Of a stretch of DNA of 39,335 nucleotides, positions 22,793-31,913 are shown piece after piece. Position 1 is the stretch's first letter, and every line of letters starts with the position of its first letter. This DNA comes from DATDVC01 sp964601125. Lineage in GTDB: Bacteria; Patescibacteriota; Minisyncoccia; Phycocordibacterales; WO2-35-19. The DNA lies in contig CAZRKB010000006.1 of NCBI GenBank assembly GCA_964601125.1, forward strand, positions 1 through 39,335, written 5' to 3'. Under the pieces are notes generated by a model. The model saw nothing but the letters and a program-made list of their open reading frames with translations. It was not told the DNA's origin and did no database searches. The position numbers and the translations under genes are program-made.

Positions 22793-24312
22793 GCGCTAAC
22801 GCGCAAAATGTTTAAAGGAAGAGGTCCCATCCCCATTGAGTGTTCATAGCGAATAGCAGGAACACCCACGTCATACGGGATACCCAACTTCTCCCTTACT
22901 TCACTTTCAACCTCTCCACGCAAAGATACGAGATCTTCACGAGAAAGATAGTCGGTGTATACATAAGCGACATAACCACCCTTTGGATCACCTTTGTAGT
23001 AGTCGGCCACCCGAGTGAAGTCTACCTCCACCTGGTATAATCTGTCACCATTCTTAGCGTTGGTGTAGCACCAAAGACCAGACTGATTGGTCGGCTTCGC
23101 CTCATCATAATAAGGTGTACCCGGATAGCATGTGATGATGCTCAAGTCGAAAGCTTCTGGTTTGACCTCGAGAAGCCAGTCGCGGGTTTCCAAGACTGTT
23201 TCCTTCGTCTCTCCTGGGTGCCCCATGGACATTAGGGCTTTCACCTTGAGCCCGTGCTTCTTAGCGATTGCGACGCACCGGGAATTATCATCCCTAGTGG
23301 CCTTCTTGTTGATGGTTTTTAAGATCTTTGGAGACCCTGATTCAAATCCGGTGAGGATCCACCGGAAGCCGGCGCTGTACATAGCTTCAGCCTGAGTCTC
23401 GGTAAAGAGCTCAGACTTAACAAACCCGCGCAATCGCCACTCTACGCCGAGCTGCTTTTGAGTAGCAACAATGAGATTCATGAGGTCAACCATATTCGGG
23501 TTTACATTGAGTTCATCGTCGTAAAACATGAACCCAGCACAACCCAAAGTCTCATACATGTGTACCATTTCGGCCACAATACTTTGCGAGCTACGGGTGC
23601 GAACCCGGCGAAGCATAGGCGAAAACCTACCGCCACAAAATCCGCACTCAAATGGGCAACCGAGCTGAGCGATGAGCGAATATGCTCGATGACCATCAAC
23701 ATAGTAGTGATAGCTAGGAGCATTCACGAGATGTCGAGCGGGAAATGGAAGATCTTCAAGACCAGAGTTGGTCAAAAAGAGTGGTGACTTCGGATCGTCT
23801 GCATCTATCAAGCGTGGCGGATTAGGACCAAGCGCTTCAAAGATAGCGCGCTCCCCGTCTCCAGCTACCAAGCAGTCGAAGATATTTTGCAAACTCGACA
23901 TAGCTTTGTGAGCTCTGAGGAAAGTTTTTTCTTTCTTGACAGCCGCATTGACAAGAGTCACATGTGGTCCACCGAGTATCGAACGAGCATCGGGACGCAC
24001 ACTTTTGAGCGTATTAGCGATCTTGGTAGCATACGGGAGCTGTGGGGTAGTAGCTGTAAGGCCAAACACCTTGGTCTGAGAGGACAGAGCATGATCCCGC
24101 ACAACATCAGTGAAATTGCTGATACCAGAGAGGTCCAGCACTTCAACTTTGTACCCCGCATTTTCGAGCACTGCAGCGATCCGCAAAATGCCCAATGTCA
24201 TGAACACTCTCTCGTCGAGCAAGAATGCCGATGGGGGAATAACCAAACAAACAGGCGTATCTGCCATGTGGAGCCGAGAAGGCCCCAAAGCAGCTATTTG
24301 AACAAGTCCCAT
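22774..24312 (-). CDS. B12-binding-domain radical SAM protein
   Basis: N-terminal cobalamin-binding-like domain (residues 20-160; VCLVIPPSAF, GYKVEVLDLSG, SILGGPHVT) without the DxHxxG histidine, so any cobalamin would bind base-off without protein ligation, as in many radical-SAM relatives. Radical-SAM domain with CPFECGFC (C219, C223, C226), YDDELNVNP and the ILTGFESGSPKIL strand. 512 aa, full length. The substrate is unknown; related enzymes methylate or rearrange unactivated carbons. AAGGAGGT directly before the ATG, G+C-rich codons (57% by hand in 23581-23640) and its own terminator set it apart from the A/T-rich glycan genes around it and suggest separate origin or expression. Confidence 0.92.
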   Translation of the reverse strand: MGLVQIAALGPSRLHMADTPVCLVIPPSAFLLDERVFMTLGILRIAAVLENAGYKVEVLDLSGISNFTDVVRDHALSSQTKVFGLTATTPQLPYATKIANTLKSVRPDARSILGGPHVTLVNAAVKKEKTFLRAHKAMSSLQNIFDCLVAGDGERAIFEALGPNPPRLIDADDPKSPLFLTNSGLEDLPFPARHLVNAPSYHYYVDGHRAYSLIAQLGCPFECGFCGGRFSPMLRRVRTRSSQSIVAEMVHMYETLGCAGFMFYDDELNVNPNMVDLMNLIVATQKQLGVEWRLRGFVKSELFTETQAEAMYSAGFRWILTGFESGSPKILKTINKKATRDDNSRCVAIAKKHGLKVKALMSMGHPGETKETVLETRDWLLEVKPEAFDLSIITCYPGTPYYDEAKPTNQSGLWCYTNAKNGDRLYQVEVDFTRVADYYKGDPKGGYVAYVYTDYLSREDLVSLRGEVESEVREKLGIPYDVGVPAIRYEHSMGMGPLPLNILRVSADTRTS

Positions 24313-24392
24313 TGGACCTCCTTCACTTAGTTTTGATGAACTTCTAAAATCATAATATATGGTCTTATAAAAAAGTAAATGTTGATTAAATC

Positions 24393-25481
24393 CTAAAAAG
24401 GAAGGTTAATTTTGTCGAGCAAATAAGAATCCATAATTACGTTTATAGACAAGTAAATCAAAAGAATAAGGTAAGATATTTTTTCATGCTTAATGTTTGA
24501 TTTAAAAAAGAATCCCGAAAATATAATCGCCACAGGCACAGTGATAAAAAGTATTCTCTGTGTCACCCCCCCCCACACAAACACCGGTAGTACAGACAGG
24601 GTGCACCCTAGCAAAAACACCTTTACTCTTTTATCTATATTTTCTTTATTTTTCCAAAAATTCCAAAAACCAAGAACTACAAATATTGCGAGCAAATTAT
24701 AAAGAGACCCGAACGCCTTAACATATTCTGCAAGCCTCAAAGTTAGACTTGAACTATATTCATATTTATAACTGTCGACCACCCAATCAGCATATGTATA
24801 GTTGAACTTAAAATACACATAAAGGTAAATAGTTAAAATAGGTATAGTGGCTATTAACGCTGGTTTGTAAGAGTTTTTAAACAGAGTCCAAAGAGAATCT
24901 CTATTTTCATATATTAACAATGTCGCAATCGGTATAACACCAAGAAGTGCATATTCTTTAAATAAACCTCCAACGCCCACCATTACAGAAGAGAGGAGTA
25001 GATGTTTGTAATTTTGTTTTTCAGTGTAGTTAAACAAGAAAAATAGAGATGCTATATAAAACATCCAACCAGCCATATCCATAAGATAATGTAATCCAAA
25101 AGTTAAAATAGCATAATTAGATGCAAAAAATAGTGAACACAACAAAGCGGTCCTACGATCACCAAATATCTTGAGTACCAAGTAATAGAAAATAAACACC
25201 GATGTAGCAAAAAACATATGATTCATTGATAACCACACCTGGAAGATAGAGCCAACTATCTGGGAGAGAGTAATAATGGTCCACAAACCTCCAAATGTAG
25301 TTACTATCCTATAAGGAATAAAGTCATCGGGAAATTCTCCCAGCTGCATAAAATTTACAGCTTCTACATATGTCACGCTATCCCCTTTTATTTGAGGTGT
25401 AATTACCAGCAATGAAAAAGAGCTTAAAAACAACAAAAATATTGCCAATACCAATGTTTCTCTATCTATTTGATTTTTCAT
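24393..25481 (-). CDS. Multi-pass membrane protein, GT-C-like
   Basis: About ten hydrophobic spans in 362 aa. The first loop contains IKGDSVTYVEA, where Asp and Glu resemble the catalytic acidic residues of GT-C glycosyltransferases; DWVVDSYKYEYSS forms another loop. No closer family is recognised, so O-antigen polymerase-like function is an alternative. The ATG at 25481 overlaps the upstream stop (ATGA) in a five-gene coupled series beginning at 29817. Confidence 0.72.
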   Translation of the reverse strand: MKNQIDRETLVLAIFLLFLSSFSLLVITPQIKGDSVTYVEAVNFMQLGEFPDDFIPYRIVTTFGGLWTIITLSQIVGSIFQVWLSMNHMFFATSVFIFYYLVLKIFGDRRTALLCSLFFASNYAILTFGLHYLMDMAGWMFYIASLFFLFNYTEKQNYKHLLLSSVMVGVGGLFKEYALLGVIPIATLLIYENRDSLWTLFKNSYKPALIATIPILTIYLYVYFKFNYTYADWVVDSYKYEYSSSLTLRLAEYVKAFGSLYNLLAIFVVLGFWNFWKNKENIDKRVKVFLLGCTLSVLPVFVWGGVTQRILFITVPVAIIFSGFFFKSNIKHEKISYLILLIYLSINVIMDSYLLDKINLPF

Positions 25482-26098
25482 TTTACACAAAACACCCTAT
25501 ACTCCGCCGTCTGATCACTTCCCTGCTTACCAAATAACTTATCTAAATAATCAAACAGCTTTGTTCTCTTTGAGAAAAATGGAAAAAGATTCATTGTGGT
25601 AGCGATCGCACCTCTAACATTTTGAATTTCAACTGTTTTAAAATCACGACACATATATTCCCAAGCATCCCGGGTAAACCTGTAAAAGTCTTTGTAATAA
25701 CCCTTCATTGGATGATAGTAGAACAAGAACGGCGTGTCAAAATAAGCATACCCCCCAGGTTTAAGCACCCTATATATTTCTCTAACAGCTCTTTGCGGTT
25801 CTTCCACGTGCTCAAGCAAGTGAATACCTAAAATAGCATCGACACTTTCATTTTCAAACGGCAAATCAAGCACATCTCCCACAATATCCGGATTATAATC
25901 GGCAACCTTATCTAGTACCACATATTTTACTTTTGCTAGATATTTGTCTATCCAACCATTTTCCTTCCCCCGGTTGTTCCTTTTGGGATCAATTCTGAGA
26001 CCACCCCCTATATCTACTATGTAATTTTTATCCTCAAAAATTCTGGTTACCTTTTCCTCCATAAAATTATCCCACGGTTTTTTTAAGATATTTTTCAT
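25478..26098 (-). CDS. Class I SAM-dependent methyltransferase
   Basis: Motif I YIVDIGGGLRID (residues 26-37), then VVGDVLDLPFENESVDAILGIHLLEHVEEPQRAVREIYRVLKPGGYAYFDTPF, a clear Methyltransf_11-type core. 206 aa. Likely modifies a sugar or lipid-linked intermediate of the locus (inference from context). ATGA overlaps with both neighbours show translational coupling. Confidence 0.88.
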   Translation of the reverse strand: MKNILKKPWDNFMEEKVTRIFEDKNYIVDIGGGLRIDPKRNNRGKENGWIDKYLAKVKYVVLDKVADYNPDIVGDVLDLPFENESVDAILGIHLLEHVEEPQRAVREIYRVLKPGGYAYFDTPFLFYYHPMKGYYKDFYRFTRDAWEYMCRDFKTVEIQNVRGAIATTMNLFPFFSKRTKLFDYLDKLFGKQGSDQTAEYRVFCVK

Positions 26099-27132
26099 TT
26101 GTTGTGAATATAAATTGTAAGTTTTTCTATAAGAATTGAAAGTCCGTGATTTCTAACAACATACTGTCTTAATGATTGGCGCAAATTTTCAACCTTTTCT
26201 TGTTCCATTTTTAAAACACTATCTAGCTTTTTTGATATTTGGTCATCATCAACAATCGTCACCTCAACACCTTCTACATCTTTATAATACTCATTTGCCA
26301 CCACCGGTACACAACCAGAAGCTGCGGCCTCTAAAATAGTTTTGTCCATGCTACCACTGGGCGTTAGATTAACAAAAATTTGATGACTTTGATACATCTC
26401 CGTCGCCCCCCCTTGATCAACTGCCGGCAAGAAATTAATTTTCATTTTCTTTATTAAACCACTCGCCCTCTTTTTAAGCACGCCCTGATATTTAAAATCT
26501 TCCTGATTAACTGGGTCCCCTACTATATCCAGAACAAAATCCACACCTCTTGAGTCAAGTAAAACAGCTGCGTCAATCAGTTTTTCAATATTTTTAATCG
26601 GAGAAATTCTACCAAGCGATAAAATCGAATTTGGCAAGACAGGCACTTTGTTATCAATAAAAAACAGATCGGTATCAATACCAACCGGTAAAATTTTAGT
26701 TTTATTAAATTTAGCCGTAAAGGAATGGGTCGAGGTACAAAATACTTTTTCGGAAAACCAAACAGCAATTTTAGTTAACCAACTCCCTTTTGGATGATTC
26801 CTCCAAAAATATATTTTTTTACCAAGCAACTTCCAAAAAAGACCTCCGAGTAAAATATATTCTTGGTTCATATGGACAAAAACTGAATCATAGTTGACCC
26901 TTTCACTCCATATGTATTTATAGAAATTCCAAATGTAAGTTATTTTATTATTCCCAAACTCTTTCCCCAAAGAAAGTATTTTTATATTTTGCGGTAAGTC
27001 GAAATTCCTTTTCTCGAGACATACAACAATGATATTTTCAAATTTTTCAGCAAGCTTTAAAAGCCAATTATGAAAAAAGCCCAGAATAGGATCTTCCTTG
27101 TCTATTTTTTGAGTTAAGATCAAAAGCTTCAT
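26095..27132 (-). CDS. Glycosyltransferase, GT4
   Basis: GT-B fold, 345 aa. The N-lobe has FVHMNQEYILLGG and ...IYFWRNHPKGSW; the C-lobe has SILSLGRISPIKNIEKLIDAA and the donor region LTPSGSMDKTILEAAASGCVPVVA, where the first Glu of E-x7-E is Asp/Ser-like while the second is kept. Adds one sugar to the lipid-linked unit (inference). It starts 7 nt after the fusion protein and overlaps the methyltransferase start by 4 nt. Confidence 0.88.
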   Translation of the reverse strand: MKLLILTQKIDKEDPILGFFHNWLLKLAEKFENIIVVCLEKRNFDLPQNIKILSLGKEFGNNKITYIWNFYKYIWSERVNYDSVFVHMNQEYILLGGLFWKLLGKKIYFWRNHPKGSWLTKIAVWFSEKVFCTSTHSFTAKFNKTKILPVGIDTDLFFIDNKVPVLPNSILSLGRISPIKNIEKLIDAAVLLDSRGVDFVLDIVGDPVNQEDFKYQGVLKKRASGLIKKMKINFLPAVDQGGATEMYQSHQIFVNLTPSGSMDKTILEAAASGCVPVVANEYYKDVEGVEVTIVDDDQISKKLDSVLKMEQEKVENLRQSLRQYVVRNHGLSILIEKLTIYIHNK

Positions 27133-27139
27133 AGAAAGA

Positions 27140-28690
27140 TTAATTTTTGTGGAAAATAAAAAACTTATACATAAGAAAATTCATCACTGCGATTATGATG
27201 CCAGTTATAATTTGAGCCAAAATGTACCATAATAACAAGAGATCAACCAAAAGAAACATTGCGAAAGTGTTGACAAGGAGCCCTAAGATGGCCACCGCCA
27301 TATATTTGACAAACTGGTGATGCAGTTTGTCAGTCTTTTTGTCTTCAAATGTCCAAAATTTTTGGAGCAGGAAGCTAACAATTATGGCAGCCAAAAACGA
27401 AAAGATCGATGAATATAAATACCAAAGTCCTACAATGTCGGTAAAAACGTAAAGCAGTCCTATTTGAGTAGAGGCGCCGGTAATACCCGCTACCAAATAA
27501 CGCAGTAAAATATTTTTCTTAAAAATACCGTGTCCAGAATTAAAAAATTGACTAGCATCCATTACTGATTGTTTATACTTATTTAAATAATCAAGGAGGT
27601 CGGTTTGGTGCTTACTTGCCACTGATTTGGCTCTTTCACCCAGTCGAGATCTCATCGATTCATCTGAAGCCAGTTTGAACATGGCATCTGCAAAACCGGC
27701 CACATCTTTTTGCTTACAAACAATAGCTGCCTCACCATTTTTAAACAAATCGTCAGCAACACCGGTGTCCGAAATAACTAACGCCAAAGCACAAGAAGCT
27801 GCTTCAACTATCGACATACCGTACCCCTCGTAAAGAGAAGTTGAAACATAAATATCTGCCTCTTCATAAAATCTAGCTGAGTCACTCTGCCACCCTACAA
27901 ACCTAATTCTATTTTCTAACTTTAAACTCCTAGCTAATAGCTCTAAGCTTTCCCTCTCACCCCCATCCCCCACTATTACAAATTCGGTCCTTCGACTTTG
28001 CTCAGGATCTTCGACATCTATTTTATCCAAAACTTTTTTAAAAGCTCTAATAGCAGTTTTGATATCCTTTTCTTTCTCTAATCTGGCCACCGTTAAAAAC
28101 CTGGTGATCCCTAATTTATCCTTAAACTCTCTAAGCTCCAAGCTTTTAGCTTTTAGCTCTGTATATATTGGCAAAACTGAAACATTATGAGCGAGAGAAT
28201 GAACACTCTTTGCCACCCGATCCGAAACCACCCTTACCGAATCGGCAAAACTAAGCACGAACAAGCCAATTGGAAATCTCAAGAAATTGAGCGGGGAATG
28301 AAAAATGAAATATCTGTTAGCAAAATCAGTGTGGATTTGTACTTGAAGCGGAATTTTATAGATTAGCTTTATAACCAAACCAACGATACCTAGTTCAAAC
28401 GGGTCTTGAGCGGAAATAATAAAATCTCGAATTAATAGTCCCGAATTATTAATTATAGTTTTAAATATCCTAAGATAATCAAGCAAATAAAAAATTCTAT
28501 GCTTTGAATTTGTTGGGTATAAAAAAACTTTTTCCGAAAGCTTAATTCTTGATTCAAGATTATTGACCCTTGGCACAAAGACTATTATGTGTAATTCATC
28601 GAAAATTTTGCCGTATTCAATCATCCTCCTCCTCACTGCGGAGTCAGCATCAAAAATATTTTGACCCATACCAAGCGATATTACTTTCAT
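27140..28690 (-). CDS. GT4 glycosyltransferase fused to a GtrA-like membrane domain
   Basis: Residues 1-380 are a GT4 enzyme with TVARLEKEKDIKTAIRAF, VGDGGERESL and STSLYEGYGMSIVEAASCALAL (E-x7-E). Residues 395-516 are a four-span GtrA-like domain (LRYLVAGITGASTQIGLLYV; LQKFWTFEDKK; KYMAVAILGLLVNTFAMFLL; NFLMYKFFIF), a family linked to flipping of lipid-phosphate sugars. One protein may thus join glycosyl transfer to membrane handling of the lipid substrate. Three segments (residues 177-189, 228-235, 246-257) read like translated intergenic repeats such as AGCTTTTAGCTTTTAGCT and CTTCGACTTTGCTCAGGAT. ATGA overlap with the upstream gene. Confidence 0.88.
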   Translation of the reverse strand: MKVISLGMGQNIFDADSAVRRRMIEYGKIFDELHIIVFVPRVNNLESRIKLSEKVFLYPTNSKHRIFYLLDYLRIFKTIINNSGLLIRDFIISAQDPFELGIVGLVIKLIYKIPLQVQIHTDFANRYFIFHSPLNFLRFPIGLFVLSFADSVRVVSDRVAKSVHSLAHNVSVLPIYTELKAKSLELREFKDKLGITRFLTVARLEKEKDIKTAIRAFKKVLDKIDVEDPEQSRRTEFVIVGDGGERESLELLARSLKLENRIRFVGWQSDSARFYEEADIYVSTSLYEGYGMSIVEAASCALALVISDTGVADDLFKNGEAAIVCKQKDVAGFADAMFKLASDESMRSRLGERAKSVASKHQTDLLDYLNKYKQSVMDASQFFNSGHGIFKKNILLRYLVAGITGASTQIGLLYVFTDIVGLWYLYSSIFSFLAAIIVSFLLQKFWTFEDKKTDKLHHQFVKYMAVAILGLLVNTFAMFLLVDLLLLWYILAQIITGIIIAVMNFLMYKFFIFHKN

Positions 28691-29817
28691 CTTGAAAATT
28701 CTTTTACTAAATTTAGATGAAAATCAGTCACCTTCTCCCAAGTTTGGCTCATTTCTATCTGATTAACCTTATCTACTGCCATCTTGTAATTATCAGGGTC
28801 TAATAAATATTCCATTTTATCCTCCAAATCTTTTTGGTTCATCGGATCAAAAATAAATTCTGGCGGTAAATCCACAGACAGCCCATGGTTTTTGCTCAAA
28901 ATCACTGGCTTTCCAAAAGAGAGCGATTCTAAAATAAAATTTGGATTAAACTCAGATAATGCGGGCCCCAAAGCGACACTGGATTCTTTCACCTTTTCGA
29001 ATAATTTTTCTTGAGGTAAAGATTCTAAGAAGTAAATATATTCAGCAGAAAGAACAGAGTTGGCGAGATCCTTCAATTTATTTTCATCAGGCCCTTTGCC
29101 GATAAGCAAAAGTTTTCCTGTTCCCAATTTCCTTCTTACGTTATCAAAAGCATTTATTGTGAGCATTAGATTTTTATAAGAAACGAATCGGCCGGCAAAA
29201 ATAAAAGTTGGGTTTTCTTCTAATTCTGGGTTACCCAGCTCCTTGCGAGAAATGGGGTTTTTTATAATTCTTATTTTATGCATAGGCACCCCATAATATT
29301 TTGAATAGAAATCTTTAAATTGTTGGTTATAGACAACTACCACAATATTTGCCACTGAAAGCATTTTTCTTATTATGTTGTAAAGAAAAGGTTTGTCTTT
29401 AATGTATAACCCTTTATTATAATACTCGTCTATGCCCATAAAACGTCTGCCGGTTTCAACTTCCCTTTCCCATATTGGGTCGCCACCAATTCTGATAATA
29501 AAAGGTTTTCCAAAAATCCAAGAAGAAATGCACGCCGGTATACCGGCTGCAGTGGGATCAAAAGCGTAAACCAACCTTGCCCCACTTGCAAACTTAATGG
29601 TATAAAAAAAATACAAAAACCATTGGATTATCTTGTGATAATTTCTGGATATCCTCTTAACCTTAAAACCAAGATCTCTACTTTCATGGTCATCACCATA
29701 AGCTAGCACTGTCACATCAAAACCTTCTCCAGATAGTCTTTCTGCTATTTTTCTAACATGTATAGCTGGACCACCAACGTCTGGATAAAAAATACCTGTT
29801 GCAAGTAATACTTTCAT
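28687..29817 (-). CDS. Glycosyltransferase, GT4
   Basis: Starts MKVLLATGIFYPDVGGPAIHVRKIAERL, a textbook GT4 N-lobe, followed by FDPTAAGIPACISSWIFGKPFIIRIGGDP. The C-lobe has TFIFAGRFVSYKNLMLTINAF, LLIGKGPDENKL and LGPALSEFNPNFILESLSFGKPVIL with both glutamates of E-x7-E. 376 aa, full length. First gene of the coupled series running to 24393; its promoter should lie in 29818-29873 (minus-strand TGTGATAAT is visible there). Confidence 0.92.
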   Translation of the reverse strand: MKVLLATGIFYPDVGGPAIHVRKIAERLSGEGFDVTVLAYGDDHESRDLGFKVKRISRNYHKIIQWFLYFFYTIKFASGARLVYAFDPTAAGIPACISSWIFGKPFIIRIGGDPIWEREVETGRRFMGIDEYYNKGLYIKDKPFLYNIIRKMLSVANIVVVVYNQQFKDFYSKYYGVPMHKIRIIKNPISRKELGNPELEENPTFIFAGRFVSYKNLMLTINAFDNVRRKLGTGKLLLIGKGPDENKLKDLANSVLSAEYIYFLESLPQEKLFEKVKESSVALGPALSEFNPNFILESLSFGKPVILSKNHGLSVDLPPEFIFDPMNQKDLEDKMEYLLDPDNYKMAVDKVNQIEMSQTWEKVTDFHLNLVKEFSR

Positions 29818-29820
29818 ATA

Positions 29821-29849
29821 TTGATAAAGTTAATTTTTTCTTATATTAT
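29821..29849 (+). promoter_or_regulatory. Promoter of the Gfo/Idh oxidoreductase gene
   Basis: TTGATA (29821-29826), 17 nt, TATTAT (29844-29849) on the plus strand, 24 nt before the first ATG. The 56-bp divergent gap also carries an extended -10 (TGTGATAAT) facing the GT4 gene at 29817. Confidence 0.55.
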
Positions 29850-29873
29850 CACATATAAACCTAATTTAAAATT

Positions 29874-30752
29874 ATGGAAATGAAGCCAAAAATTGCCCTC
29901 ATAGGAGCTGGTAACTGGGGCAAGAAGCTGCTCAGAGAGCTTTCTGATTTGGCCGAGGTAAAAAGTGTGGTAGCAAAAGGCAACCCAGACACAATATCAT
30001 TTATAAAAGATAATTTTCCTTTTATAAAATTAGGTTCAGATATTAATGAGATTTTGAAGGATGATGAGATATCTTCTGTTTTCGTAGCCACACCTACCGA
30101 CACTCACTACGAAATCGCCCTAAAAATACTTTTTGCAAACAAACATCTTTTTCTAGAAAAGCCGGGAGGCAAGAACTCGAAAGAGCTGAGCGAAATAGCC
30201 AAAATCGCAAAAGAAAAAGATCTGACTCTCGCTCTAGGTTACGAGTTTATACATCACCCCGCTCTACAAAAAATAATTGGTGAGGTGGGCAATAAAAAAA
30301 TTAATTATGTAAATATGGAGTGGTTTAAATGGGGCACCTTTAAAGACGCTATCCCGGCACATCTTCTTTCTCATGAAGTGTCGATAATAAAATACCTCAC
30401 CAAGAGCAATGTTGTGATCTCAAATTTTAAACAGTATGGGACTATATCAACATCAGACATCTCGCATTGCTACATGAAATCTGGTGACACAATTATAAAT
30501 TCTACTATAAACAGAGTAAGTCCAGAAAAAAGAAAAACTGTGACCATAAAATGCAGTGACACCTCGTACATTTGGAACAACAACGATCTTTTCGTTATTG
30601 AAAATGAAAAACTAGAAAAAATAGATATAGACTCTGATTCTCCGTTAAAACTAGAGATATTAGATTTTTTTGAAGCTATTGAAAAAAGAACCGAGCCGAA
30701 AGCAAATGGGTCTTTCGCCTTAGAAGTTTTTCAAGTTATCGAAAAGCTGTAA
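29874..30752 (+). CDS. Gfo/Idh/MocA family oxidoreductase
   Basis: NAD(P)-binding Rossmann start IALIGAGNWGKKLLREL (residues 5-21), SSVFVATPTDTHYEIALKIL, then the family EKPGGKN (Lys of EKP is catalytic). The C-terminal domain is shorter than usual, 292 aa against about 340, but GYEFIHHPALQKI and HLLSHEVSIIKYL (conserved His region) remain. Likely oxidises or epimerises a nucleotide sugar for the glycan locus (inference). ATG at 29874 or 29880; no Shine-Dalgarno. The last 17 bases overlap tail-to-tail with the convergent flavoprotein gene. Confidence 0.9.
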   Translation: MEMKPKIALIGAGNWGKKLLRELSDLAEVKSVVAKGNPDTISFIKDNFPFIKLGSDINEILKDDEISSVFVATPTDTHYEIALKILFANKHLFLEKPGGKNSKELSEIAKIAKEKDLTLALGYEFIHHPALQKIIGEVGNKKINYVNMEWFKWGTFKDAIPAHLLSHEVSIIKYLTKSNVVISNFKQYGTISTSDISHCYMKSGDTIINSTINRVSPEKRKTVTIKCSDTSYIWNNNDLFVIENEKLEKIDIDSDSPLKLEILDFFEAIEKRTEPKANGSFALEVFQVIEKL

Positions 30753-31821
30753 TGATTTTATTTTCTGTCTCCACTTCTTTGGCTATATCCAAAACTTTAT
30801 CTGCTGCCTGAACACAGTTGCCAAGTTTGCCCGAAAAAACATTTATTATTTTATTATTTAACCTAGAGACTATGGTTGGCCTTTCATCAGTGTGGTCAAC
30901 TCTTGGCAAAACAGTCCGCACCGTAAACATAGAGCCGATATGTTCTGCGTTTTTTATCTCTGGCATAAAAACAGTGGCTGATTCCAAAAACCTTTCAATC
31001 CTTGTGTGATTTGGGCTTTTAACCACACCTTTATTCAAAAGTGGTTTTATTTGCTCAGGTACCTCTGGAAAAAGGCCGACATTGGTCATGTGTACGGCGT
31101 GCACCACGTTGCCCATTACATGGTAATCAGTATCAGAATATGGATCAATACAAAAAAATGGTCCATCCATTATCACAGCACTTATACCCCTGAAACTGTC
31201 TGGTAGTTTTAAAACTGGTTTTTCACATACTTCAAATTGATACTCTCTCCTTACCTCCGGATACTTACTGAGTATCCAATTTAAGTTTGCATAAGTGGAG
31301 TTAACAACCATTTCATAAAGATCAATGTCTTTATCGTTAAACATTTTGTTGAGCAGTAGATTTACCCTTTTCGCTTTTATTTTATTCTTGATTATTTCTT
31401 TAAGTTTTATCGGATCGACCAGAGATTCGTCTCCTTTTATAACCACCTCGATTAAGTCTTGGTTGATATGAGGCAAATCTTCCTTACTGTGAGCCAAACC
31501 AGATTCTACACAAAATTTCAAAAAATCTTTGCCTGATACCTTAGTATCTTTTTTCGGTATACAGTAATAGTGATCATGCTTGTCTATTATTGCCTCGCCA
31601 TAAGTTTCTTTAAAAAGAGGGTAGGCCTGCCTTGAAGACTCCCCCGTTTCCATACTTCTGGGATAATGGTAGCCCCTGTGAAGCCGGTATTGGTTTATAC
31701 CCGAAGCAGCCTCTAGTATATCCTTCTCCTTTTCATACAAATCAACATCAAAACCATTCTCCGCCAGCTTGATAGCAATAGTACTTCCAAATATCCCAGC
31801 CCCTATGACCGCAATTTTCAT
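30736..31821 (-). CDS. FAD-dependent oxidoreductase (DAO family)
   Basis: N-terminal dinucleotide-binding motif IAVIGAGIFGSTIAIKLAENGFDVDLYEKE (GxGxxG plus the acidic end of strand 2), followed by GINQYRLHRGYHYPRS, resembling the substrate-side loop of DAO-like enzymes found in sugar clusters. The C-terminus has VFSGKLGNCVQAADKVL, the FAD-closing motif. 361 aa. Substrate unknown; location next to the Gfo/Idh enzyme suggests an amino- or deoxy-sugar step (inference). TAAGAT lies 6 nt before the ATG, so a leaderless start is possible. Confidence 0.87.
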   Translation of the reverse strand: MKIAVIGAGIFGSTIAIKLAENGFDVDLYEKEKDILEAASGINQYRLHRGYHYPRSMETGESSRQAYPLFKETYGEAIIDKHDHYYCIPKKDTKVSGKDFLKFCVESGLAHSKEDLPHINQDLIEVVIKGDESLVDPIKLKEIIKNKIKAKRVNLLLNKMFNDKDIDLYEMVVNSTYANLNWILSKYPEVRREYQFEVCEKPVLKLPDSFRGISAVIMDGPFFCIDPYSDTDYHVMGNVVHAVHMTNVGLFPEVPEQIKPLLNKGVVKSPNHTRIERFLESATVFMPEIKNAEHIGSMFTVRTVLPRVDHTDERPTIVSRLNNKIINVFSGKLGNCVQAADKVLDIAKEVETENKIITAFR

Positions 31822-31858
31822 ACCAAAATCTTACCTCTAACCTCCTCTTTAAAATATA

Positions 31859-31886
31859 TTGACTTTTGTGTATTTATATGCAAAAT
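31859..31886 (+). promoter_or_regulatory. Promoter of the 31914 orphan gene
   Basis: TTGACT (31859-31864), 16 nt, CAAAAT (31881-31886). It shares TTGACTTTT with the 2160 and 3546 promoters. The -10 is 4 of 6. A hairpin (GGGTTCC-AGAAA-GGAACCC, 31887-31905) follows and holds the only purine-rich ribosome site (AAGGA). Confidence 0.4.
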
Positions 31887-31913
31887 GGGTTCCAGAAAGG
31901 AACCCTTGTCGAA

